A DNA stretch of 64,000 nucleotides from PALSA-505 sp036502085 (GTDB lineage Bacteria > Actinomycetota > Actinomycetes > Streptosporangiales > Streptosporangiaceae): NCBI GenBank assembly GCA_036502085.1, contig DASXZD010000041.1, positions 39,594-103,593 on the forward strand, read 5' to 3'. Both the position numbers and the translations under genes were made by a program. Each line of letters starts with the position of its first letter. Within the stretch, counting starts at the first letter, position 1. Below, piece after piece: positions 53,666 through 61,000 of the stretch. Below the pieces are notes generated by a model. The model did no database searches and was not told the DNA's origin. It saw nothing but the letters and a program-made list of their open reading frames with translations.

Positions 53666-54916
53666 GTGGCCACTACTGCCGGGAGCCGGGCGCTGCCGCC
53701 GGACAGCAGGACACTGCCGCCGGGCGGCGCGGCGATCGCCGGGCTCGGCCTGACCGAGCTGGGCAAGGTCTACGGCCGCAGCCCGCGCCGGCTGGCCGCC
53801 GAGGCGGTGCGCCGCGCGGTCGCGGACGCCGGGCTCGGGCTGGCCGACCTCGACGGGCTGCTGGTCTGCCCCGGCCTCGCGGGCAGCCCCCTGGACATCG
53901 GCCTGGCTCAGGTGCTGGGCCTGCGGGATCTCCGCCTGCTCAGCGTGCTCAACGCCTACGGCGCCTCCGCCGGGGCGGCGATCCAGCTCGCCGCGCTCGC
54001 CGTCACCAGCGGCTCGGCCACCGCGGTGGCCTGCGTGTTCGCGGACGCGCCGCTGCGTCCCGAGACCTCGTCCGGCGCTGCCTTCGGCAGCGGGGGCGCC
54101 ACAGGCTCGCCGCCGGGCCAGCCGCGGCGAGAGTGGCACGGGCTGCTGGGCCTGTCCGCGGCGCTCGGGCACCGCAGCGTCACCGCCGAGTACGCGCTGG
54201 CCGCGCGGCGGCACATGGCCCGGTACGGCACGACCAGCGAGCAGCTTGGCGCGGTCGCCGTGACGCAGCGCGCCTGGGCGGCCGGCAACCCGCAGGCCCA
54301 GCTCCGCGACCCGATCACGATCGAAGATCACCAGGCCTCGCGGTGGATCACCGAGCCGCTGCACCTGCTCGACTGCTGCCTGGTCTCCAACGGGAGCATC
54401 GCCGTGGTGGTGACCGGCGCGGACCGGGCGGCCGGCCTGCGGCGGCCGCCGGTGCACGTCTGGGGCTGGGGTCAGGGCCATCCCGGGCAGCAGCTGGAGC
54501 GCGACAGCGAGTTCGGCTTGCGCACCGGCGCGGCCATCGCCGGCCCGGCCGCGCTGGCCATGGCGGGCGTCGGCCCCGGCGACGTGACGATGGGCCAGAT
54601 CTACGACTGCTACACCTACACGGTGGTCGTCACGCTGGAGGACTACGGGTTCTGCCCGAAGGGCGAAGGCGGCCCGTTCGCCGCCTCGGGAGCGCTCGGG
54701 CCCGGCGGGTCGCTGCCGGTCAACACCGGCGGCGGCCAGCTCTCGTCCTACTACATGTGGGGGTTCACCCCGCTGTCTGAGGCGGTGGTCCAGGCGCGCG
54801 GGGACGGCGGCTCACGGCAGGCTCGGGACGGGGCCAGCGACATCATCCTGGTCAGCGGGAACGGCGGCATACTCGCGCACCATTCGACCCTGATCCTCAG
54901 CCCGCACCCCCGATGA
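53666..54916 (+). CDS. Thiolase-fold protein (SCP-x/lipid-transfer thiolase family)
   Basis: 416 residues. AAIAGLGLTELGKVYGRSPR at the start, LLSVLNAYGASAGAAIQLAA in the place of the nucleophile loop, DCCLVSNGSIAVVVTGADRA, GQIYDCYTYTVVVTLEDYGF and LPVNTGGGQLSSYYMWGF. The Cys expected in the N-terminal nucleophile loop is not present (NAYGASAGAA), as in the non-classical thiolases that act as retro-aldolases with DUF35 partners. Its DUF35 partner is probably the gene at 57593, separated by helD. AAGGGAG five bases before GTG 53666 sets the start. Confidence 0.85.
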   Translation: MATTAGSRALPPDSRTLPPGGAAIAGLGLTELGKVYGRSPRRLAAEAVRRAVADAGLGLADLDGLLVCPGLAGSPLDIGLAQVLGLRDLRLLSVLNAYGASAGAAIQLAALAVTSGSATAVACVFADAPLRPETSSGAAFGSGGATGSPPGQPRREWHGLLGLSAALGHRSVTAEYALAARRHMARYGTTSEQLGAVAVTQRAWAAGNPQAQLRDPITIEDHQASRWITEPLHLLDCCLVSNGSIAVVVTGADRAAGLRRPPVHVWGWGQGHPGQQLERDSEFGLRTGAAIAGPAALAMAGVGPGDVTMGQIYDCYTYTVVVTLEDYGFCPKGEGGPFAASGALGPGGSLPVNTGGGQLSSYYMWGFTPLSEAVVQARGDGGSRQARDGASDIILVSGNGGILAHHSTLILSPHPR

Positions 54917-55041
54917 GACGAGCGGGGGCTGATCGGTTATTCGCATGCCGGGGAAGCAATTTGATAAGCTTCGTCGTTCCAATACTTTCAGAAACAACGT
55001 CCGGCGGATTCAATTGCTGATTGTAAGCGAAAAGGGGCTCC

Positions 55042-57558
55042 TTGTCAAAGTCGCAAGGGACACGAGTGCCAGGCGAGACGATTGCCGAACAGGTACCGCA
55101 GAACGCCGCAGCTAAGGCCGCTGATACGGCCGGCGATACGGCGGGCACTGAGCGATCCCAGCGGTACGCGGAAGATGTGGCCCGCGAGCAGGAGTACATC
55201 ACAATGCTCTACGGCCGACTCGACAGCCTGCGGGAACGCGCGCATTCCCGGCTGGCCAGCACGCTGCGGGAGAGCGGCGGGACACCGCAGGCGCGGACCG
55301 AGCGCGAGGTATCGGCCATCATGTTCACCGGCCAGATCGCCCAGCTCGACGCGGCTGAGAACGGCTTGTGCTTTGGCCGTCTGGATTTCCAGGAAAGCGA
55401 GCGGCGTTACATAGGGCGGCTCGGCATACGGGACGAATCCGACGATTATGAGCCGCTGGTGCTTGACTGGCGGGCACCTGCGGCGCGCCCCTTCTATCTG
55501 GCCACCGCGGCCTCGCCGGAGGGCGTCAGCCGACGTCGGCACATCAAGACCCGTTTCCGTAAGGTCACCGGGATCGACGATGAGGTGCTCGACCTGACCG
55601 CGGCGGAAAGCCAGCGGCATCAAGGGGTCACCGGCGAGGCCGCCCTGCTGGCCGCCCTGAACGCCAGCCGCACCGGCAGGATGACCGACATCGTCGAGAC
55701 GATCCAGGCCGAGCAGGACGTGATCATCCGGGCGCCGCTGGGCGGCGTGGTCGTCGTGCAGGGCGGCCCGGGCACCGGCAAGACCGCGGTCGCGCTGCAC
55801 CGGGCGGCCTTCCTGCTGTACACGCACCGCCGCCAGCTGGCCAAGCGCGGCGTGCTCATCGTCGGGCCGAACGCCACCTTCCTGCGCTACATCGGCCAGG
55901 TGCTGCCCTCGCTCGGCGAGACCGGGGTGGTGCTGTCCACCCTCGAGGAGCTGTACCCCGGTACCGCCGTGACCAGGGCCGAGGCACCCGAGATCGCCGC
56001 GGTCAAGGGCAGGCGGGCGATGGCGGACGTGCTGGCCACGGCGGTGCGGGACCGGCAGCAGGTCCCCCGCGACGCGCTGGAGCTCAGGCTCGCCGACGGC
56101 GAGGTCGTGACGCTTGACCGGGCGATCTGCACCCGGGCCAGGGACGCGGCCAGGCGGTCGCGCAGGCGGCACAATCAGGCCCGTCCCATTTTCATCCGCG
56201 AGGTCATCAGCGCGCTGGCCGGGCAGGTCGCCGGCCGGATCGCCGACAAGATCCGGGAGGTCGACGACCTCACCGCCGAGATTCTCGGCGAGCCGCCGCC
56301 GCCGCGGCGCAGCCAGCTCGACGAGAACGCGATGGACGACATCAGGAATGAGCTACGCGAGGAGCCGGCCGTCCGGGCCGCGATCAGCAACCTGTGGCCC
56401 GTGCTGACCCCGCAGCGGCTGCTCGGCGACCTGTTCGCCTCACCGCAGCGGCTGCGGGCCGCCGCCCGCAAGCTCAGCGAACAGGACCGGGCGCTGCTGC
56501 GGCGCGAGCCCGTGAGAGGGGATGGGGAGGTGGGTGGGTGGTCGGCAGCCGACATCCCGCTGCTGGACGAGGCGGCCGAGCTGCTCGGCGAGGACGACCG
56601 GGCCCGGCGGGCCGGCGCCGAGCGGGAGCGGCAGGAGCGGATCGCCTACGCGCGGGGCGTGGTGGACATCCTCTCCCGCGACAGCGAGGACGACGCCGAC
56701 CCGGAGCTCCTGATGGCGGCGGACCTGATCGACGCCGGCCGGCTGGCCGAGCGGCACGCCGAAGAGGAGTACCTGACCACAGCCGAACGGGCGTCGGCGG
56801 ACCGGACCTGGGCGTACGGCCACGTCATCGTGGACGAGGCACAGGAGCTGTCCGAGATGGGCTGGCGGATGCTGATGCGGCGCTGCCCGATGCGGTCGAT
56901 GACGCTGGTCGGCGACATCGCGCAGACCGGCAACCCGTCGGGTACCTCGTCCTGGCAGCGGATGCTCGAGCCGTACCTGGGACAGCGCTGGCGGCTGGCC
57001 CGGCTGACCGTCAACTACCGGACTCCCGCCGAGATCATGGCCGTGGCCACCGACGTGGCGGCGGCCATCGACCCGCCGCCCGGCCAGGCCGACCTGCCGC
57101 AGTCGGTACGCGAGACCGGCGTCAGGCCGTGGCGGCTCGGCGGCCCGGCCGGCGACCTGGCCGGGCGGCTGGCCAGGGCCGCGGCCGGGGAAGCAGCCGC
57201 GGTCGGCGACGGCCGGCTGGCCGTCATCGTCCCCGCGGCCCGCCTCGGCGAGCTGGGCCAGGCCGTCCGCGACGGCGTCCCCGGCGCGTCAATCGGAACG
57301 GACGCCGAGCTGGAGAACCCGGTGGTGGTGCTGACCGTGCGGCAGGCCAAGGGGCTCGAGTTCGACTCGGTACTGGTCGTCGAGCCCGGCCAGATCCTGG
57401 CCGAGTCGCCGCGCGGGCACAGCGATCTCTACGTCGCGCTGACCCGGGCCACCCAGCGGCTGGGCGTGCTGTATGCGGGCGAGCTGCCCGGCATCCTGGC
57501 CGGGCTGGGGTCCCTGGGCACCGACCAGGACCACGCTGAGCAAGCCGGGTCGCGCTGA
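55042..57558 (+). CDS. helD: HelD/HelR-like UvrD-family RNA polymerase recycling ATPase
   Basis: 838 residues. A helical N-terminal arm (about 40-130) is followed by the 1A domain with GGPGTGKTAVALHRAAFLLY (Walker A near 245). A large insertion follows, then HVIVDEAQELSEMGWRM (Walker B), GDIAQTGNP, LTVNYRTPAEI, VRQAKGLEFDSVLVVEP and YVALTRATQRLGVL. This is the actinobacterial HelD/HelR layout; such proteins strip or rescue RNA polymerase and in some species lower rifamycin sensitivity. No rifamycin-associated element is recognised upstream. TTG start with AAGGGG five bases before it. The upstream 120 bp are unusually AT-rich. Confidence 0.9.
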   Translation: MSKSQGTRVPGETIAEQVPQNAAAKAADTAGDTAGTERSQRYAEDVAREQEYITMLYGRLDSLRERAHSRLASTLRESGGTPQARTEREVSAIMFTGQIAQLDAAENGLCFGRLDFQESERRYIGRLGIRDESDDYEPLVLDWRAPAARPFYLATAASPEGVSRRRHIKTRFRKVTGIDDEVLDLTAAESQRHQGVTGEAALLAALNASRTGRMTDIVETIQAEQDVIIRAPLGGVVVVQGGPGTGKTAVALHRAAFLLYTHRRQLAKRGVLIVGPNATFLRYIGQVLPSLGETGVVLSTLEELYPGTAVTRAEAPEIAAVKGRRAMADVLATAVRDRQQVPRDALELRLADGEVVTLDRAICTRARDAARRSRRRHNQARPIFIREVISALAGQVAGRIADKIREVDDLTAEILGEPPPPRRSQLDENAMDDIRNELREEPAVRAAISNLWPVLTPQRLLGDLFASPQRLRAAARKLSEQDRALLRREPVRGDGEVGGWSAADIPLLDEAAELLGEDDRARRAGAERERQERIAYARGVVDILSRDSEDDADPELLMAADLIDAGRLAERHAEEEYLTTAERASADRTWAYGHVIVDEAQELSEMGWRMLMRRCPMRSMTLVGDIAQTGNPSGTSSWQRMLEPYLGQRWRLARLTVNYRTPAEIMAVATDVAAAIDPPPGQADLPQSVRETGVRPWRLGGPAGDLAGRLARAAAGEAAAVGDGRLAVIVPAARLGELGQAVRDGVPGASIGTDAELENPVVVLTVRQAKGLEFDSVLVVEPGQILAESPRGHSDLYVALTRATQRLGVLYAGELPGILAGLGSLGTDQDHAEQAGSR

Positions 57559-57582
57559 GCAAGCCGGGTCGCGCTGAGCAAG
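57534..57582 (+). repeat. 19-bp tandem repeat across the helD stop codon
   Basis: CGCTGAGCAAGCCGGGTCG at 57534-57552 and 57553-57571, with a partial third copy from 57572. The helD stop lies in the second copy. Nineteen is not a multiple of three, so the duplication changed the reading frame of the tail. Confidence 0.85.
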
Positions 57583-57592
57583 GGAGCCAGGG

Positions 57593-58054
57593 ATGGACGC
57601 AGGCATCATCAGGGCCGACGGCCGGTCCGCGCCGTTCTTCGAAGCGGCGGCGCGCGATGTCCTGCTGATCAAGCGCTGCGCCGCCTGCGGCCACTGGCTG
57701 GATCCGCAGGCCACGACCTGTACCGGCTGCGGAACCGACGATCCGCCCTGGGAAGCGGCATCGGGCCGCGGCACGCTGGTCAGCTGGGCGATGGCGCACC
57801 CGAGACAGGGCACCCCCGGTGCCGAGGCAGCCGTGCTGGCGCTGGTCGAGCTCGATGAGGGCCCCTGGCTGCACTCGCGCCTGGACCCCGCAGACGGCAC
57901 AGAGGCCGCCGGCGGCGCGGGCTTGCGGGCCGGGCTCCGGCTGACCGCGCACTTCGAGCACCCCGGGGAGGGGGAGAGCTACCCGGTCTTCCGGCCCGAC
58001 GGGGCGAACCCGGGCGGGCTCGCGGCCAGGGATGCGGCCTCGTCGCCGTCCTGA
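57593..58054 (+). CDS. DUF35 zinc-ribbon/OB-fold protein, probable thiolase partner
   Basis: 153 residues. Zinc ribbon CAACGHWLDPQATTCTGC (four Cys, near 30-48) followed by an OB fold (GRGTLVSWAMAHP, VLALVELDEGPWLHSRL). DUF35 proteins form complexes with non-classical thiolases and MaoC-like hydratases in sterol and acyl-CoA side-chain breakdown. The adjacent thiolase would normally be next door; here it ends 2.7 kb upstream, with helD between. The last 25 codons overlap the convergent EamA gene. Confidence 0.85.
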   Translation: MDAGIIRADGRSAPFFEAAARDVLLIKRCAACGHWLDPQATTCTGCGTDDPPWEAASGRGTLVSWAMAHPRQGTPGAEAAVLALVELDEGPWLHSRLDPADGTEAAGGAGLRAGLRLTAHFEHPGEGESYPVFRPDGANPGGLAARDAASSPS

Positions 58055-58902
58055 TGCTCGGTCTGGCCGAACCTCGCCAGCGCGACCGCGCAGATCACCG
58101 CGAGGATGAACCCGGCGATGGCCATGCCGGCCAGCCCCGGCCTGGTCCGGTCGCCGAGCAGCGCGATGCCCACCGCGGCCGGCGGCACGGTCTCCACCAG
58201 CACCACAGCCGCGGTGGCCACGGTCACGCTGCCGCCCTCCAGCGCCGTGGCGTAGAACAGGAACGAAACGATGCCGGCCGCGGCCAGCGCGTAAGCGGCC
58301 GGGTCGCGCACCAGGACCGCGGGCGAATAGCCGGTCAGCACCCGCGCGGCGACCGCGAGCACGCCGTAGCCGAGCCCGGCGACGGCGCCGAGCAGCGGGG
58401 TCCGGGCCATGCCGGGCAGCCGGGCCGCGGCCAGCCCGATCAGGCCGACACCCGCCACCGCCACGATCAGCGCGAGCTTGAACGTGTTGCCGACGCTGGC
58501 CGCGCCCTGGGCGCCGGCCGAGGAGCCGAGCAGCCCCACTCCGATGACCACGCCGCCGATCGCCAGCCATTCCCGCCAGCCGAGCACCGCCCCGATCAGC
58601 CAGGAGGCGCACACGGCGGTCACCGCCAGGTTGGCGGCGATCATCGCCTGCACCGCGAACAGGGGCAGCCGGTGCAGCGCGATGAGCTGGGCGACAAATC
58701 CGAGCATGTCCAGGCCCAGGCTGGCCAGGAACCGCCACTGGCGCATCATGCGGACGACGAGGCCGGGATCCACCGCGGCGAACGCGCCGGTTCCCGCCGA
58801 GCCGGGCGGCCTGCGGGCGGAGCGGACGGCGATGGCCTGCATGGCCGAGGCCAGCCCATAGCACAGCGGCGCCACGACCGCAGCTATCAGGCTAACCAGC
58901 AC
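57979..58902 (-). CDS. EamA-like (DMT superfamily) membrane transporter
   Basis: 307 residues, nine to ten hydrophobic helices, starting VSLIAAVVAPLCYGLASAMQ. The pattern of small helices (IALHRLPLFAVQAMIAANLA, WREWLAIGGVVIGVGLLG, VATAAVVLVETVPPAAVGIA) fits the DMT superfamily. Substrate unknown. GTG start. The C-terminal 25 residues overlap the DUF35 gene and look unselected. Confidence 0.8.
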   Translation of the reverse strand: MLVSLIAAVVAPLCYGLASAMQAIAVRSARRPPGSAGTGAFAAVDPGLVVRMMRQWRFLASLGLDMLGFVAQLIALHRLPLFAVQAMIAANLAVTAVCASWLIGAVLGWREWLAIGGVVIGVGLLGSSAGAQGAASVGNTFKLALIVAVAGVGLIGLAAARLPGMARTPLLGAVAGLGYGVLAVAARVLTGYSPAVLVRDPAAYALAAAGIVSFLFYATALEGGSVTVATAAVVLVETVPPAAVGIALLGDRTRPGLAGMAIAGFILAVICAVALARFGQTEHQDGDEAASLAASPPGFAPSGRKTG

Positions 58903-58962
58903 GTCTAAGACCTTACGCTCAGCTTCTTTTCAGCTAGTACCCAGTTTGACCTTGTAATGACC

Positions 58963-59232
58963 TCAGGAAATAACAGTCCGTGCACTCCGATCATTCCGAC
59001 AAGATCGGCCCGTGCCCCCGTGGAGCCGGAACGTCCGGCCGAACTGGCCGGCGACGCCCTGCCAGTACGTCATCGAGGTCAGGTCGCCGGCGTCGTACGC
59101 GGGACGCGCCGGCCAGTACGCGTCCCAGAGCTCCGCGACACTCACCCTGGCGGTGCCGGCCAGCGCCGCCAGGTCCTCCTCCGGCTGCGGAGTGCAGATG
59201 ACGCCGCCGAAGTCGAACATCACCCACGACAT
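58963..59232 (-). pseudogene. Truncated HAD-family hydrolase
   Basis: 89 codons. The first 65 residues are a normal HAD-IA start: VMFDFGGVICTPQPEEDLAA with the nucleophile motif DFGGV, then SVAELWDAYWPARPAYDAGD and YWQGVAGQFGRTF. Full-length members run to about 200 residues with further Lys and Asp motifs, which are missing. The last 25 residues (GTGRSCRNDRSARTVIS) are unrelated. It seems to have lost its C-terminal two-thirds. Confidence 0.7.
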
Positions 59233-59330
59233 GCCGTGCCCTTTCCGTCACAATGAAAAGAGATCCCCCAGGCGGGAACCAGTCTGCCATCGCCCGCCGT
59301 CAAAACGGGCAGACAGAAGGGGGAGACGAG

Positions 59331-60263
59331 ATGCGAACCATGACACGGGTCGCCGGCCCGGCGGTCGCCGCCGCGCTGCTGGTCTCGGCCTGCGGGACAG
59401 TGCACTATCAGCCCGGTCACGGGTCCGGCCAGAGCGCGACCGCCCCGGCCGACACGACCGGGGCCCACGCCGTGACCAGGCAGCAGGCGCAGCAACTGGC
59501 TCGCGGGCTGCTCGCCCGCACCAGGCTCCCGGCCGCCGCCCATCGTCTCGCCGGGCACCCCCCGCAGGCGCTGAGCGCACCGTTCGACACCGCCGCGGGA
59601 ATGCCGACCACAGGGACCAGCGCGCTGTGGAACGTCCCTGAGTCAGCAGATCAGGTGCTGAGCTACGTCAGGGCGCATCCCCCGGCCGGCATGAGGAGCA
59701 GCGGCAGCGGCCAGAGCGGCACGGCCAGCCAGATCGTCGTGCAGTTCGTGAGCTACGACCTCAGCCGCCCCCCGGCCGGCGTCAGCTCGGCCTCGCTGTC
59801 CATCTCGGTCGTTCCCGCCGGGTCGGCCTTGTCGGTGGTCCGCGCGGACGTGCAGGTGATCTGGTACCCGCCGCGATCGGCCGTCGAGCTGATCCCGGCC
59901 GGGATGCACGCGATAACCGTCAGCCTCTCGGTGCTCAACCCCAAGCCGGGCACCACCACGAAGACGTTCACCTCGGCCGCCATCATCGGCCGCCTGGCGG
60001 CCATGCTCAACACCGCGAACGCGGCCCCGGCGGGCGCGAGGGGCTGCCCCCTCCTGGACCGCACCTTCCGGCTGGCCTTCGCGACCTCGCCGGGAGCCGC
60101 GCCGTACCTGGTGGCGACCGCCGCGGGATGCGGCACCGTGCAGATCATGGCGGGCGGCCGGCCGCAGCCGGCCCTGGTACAGCCGCCCAGCCTGCTCACC
60201 GAGCTGTCCGCCCTGATGCACGTCACGTCCGCACCCCACACCAGCGTCATGCACCCCGGCTGA
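59331..60263 (+). CDS. Hypothetical lipoprotein
   Basis: 310 residues. Signal peptide with lipobox LVSACG (Cys near residue 21), then a Gly/Ser/Thr-rich linker. No known domain is recognised. Two later segments look structured: SQIVVQFVSYDLSRPPAGVS and ALSVVRADVQVIWYPPRSAV; two Cys (GCPLLD, AAGCGT) could pair. GGGGGAG five bases before ATG 59331 supports the start. It is expected on the outer face of the membrane. Confidence 0.78.
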   Translation: MRTMTRVAGPAVAAALLVSACGTVHYQPGHGSGQSATAPADTTGAHAVTRQQAQQLARGLLARTRLPAAAHRLAGHPPQALSAPFDTAAGMPTTGTSALWNVPESADQVLSYVRAHPPAGMRSSGSGQSGTASQIVVQFVSYDLSRPPAGVSSASLSISVVPAGSALSVVRADVQVIWYPPRSAVELIPAGMHAITVSLSVLNPKPGTTTKTFTSAAIIGRLAAMLNTANAAPAGARGCPLLDRTFRLAFATSPGAAPYLVATAAGCGTVQIMAGGRPQPALVQPPSLLTELSALMHVTSAPHTSVMHPG

Positions 60264-60331
60264 CCGAGCGGGGCAGACCGGCCGAACGAAAAAAGCTTGC
60301 CGCTGTCCGGCGGCTGCAGCACGATGAGCGG

Positions 60332-60856
60332 ATGACCTGGATCGCACCTGAGGTTTCCCGCAGCGAGCCGTCGAAGCCGTCCGGCGAGCGGGAGGCGCTC
60401 GACGGCTGGCTGGACTACCATCGCGCGACGCTGCTGTACAAGTGCGCCGGCCTGACCGGAGACCAGCTCGTCCGGCGCGCGGTCGCGCCGTCGTCGTTGT
60501 CGCTGCTCGGGCTGGTGCGGCACATGTCGGAGGTGGAGCGCTCGTGGTTCAGGCGCCGGTTCGCCGGCGATTCCGGGCTGGGCTACCTGTACTGGAGCGA
60601 CGACGCGCCGGATGGCGACTTCGACCTGGCCGATGCCACGCAGGCGGAGGCCGACATCGCGACGTTCGTGCGGGAATGCGAGCTGTCCCGGGCGGCCGCC
60701 GCGTCCAGGTCGCTGGACGAGACGTTCGCCCACACGCGGGACAACCTGACGCTTGACCTGCGCTGGATCCACCTGCACATGATCGAGGAGTACGCCCGGC
60801 ACAACGGTCACGCCGACATCCTGCGCGAGCAGATCGACGGCGTAACCGGCGACTAG
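60332..60856 (+). CDS. DinB-superfamily protein (DUF664)
   Basis: 174 residues. LGLVRHMSEVERSWFRRRFA near residue 60 and HMIEEYARHNGHADILREQI near 150 carry the three His of the DinB metal site. The group includes mycothiol-dependent enzymes of actinobacteria; this member's substrate is unknown. Start ATG 60332. It follows the lipoprotein by 68 bp in the same direction. Confidence 0.87.
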   Translation: MTWIAPEVSRSEPSKPSGEREALDGWLDYHRATLLYKCAGLTGDQLVRRAVAPSSLSLLGLVRHMSEVERSWFRRRFAGDSGLGYLYWSDDAPDGDFDLADATQAEADIATFVRECELSRAAAASRSLDETFAHTRDNLTLDLRWIHLHMIEEYARHNGHADILREQIDGVTGD

Positions 60857-60961
60857 CCCCACTTTTCACTCGCTCTGGTTCCGCAAATCCTGATATATCC
60901 GGGCGCGAAATGGTCAGAGCGCATGCAAAGGCGGAACGATCATGGAATCGAGGCGGCGGAG

Positions 60962-60988
60962 GGAGGAGGAGGAGGAGGAGGAGGAGGA
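60962..60988 (+). repeat. (GGA)9 trinucleotide tract downstream of uvrB
   Basis: Nine perfect GGA units, followed by GGCGGCGGAGG, 12 bases before the uvrB stop codon (on the other strand). The flanking 140 bp hold no gene. It could be a variable-length tract, or end-of-transcript sequence of uvrB (pyrimidine-rich on that strand). Confidence 0.9.
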
Positions 60989-61000
60989 GGCGGCGGAGGC

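Noticed and set aside
54925..55041. Rifamycin-associated element upstream of helD
   Set aside because: No 19-bp inverted repeat of the RAE kind was found; only short weak dyads in an AT-rich leader.
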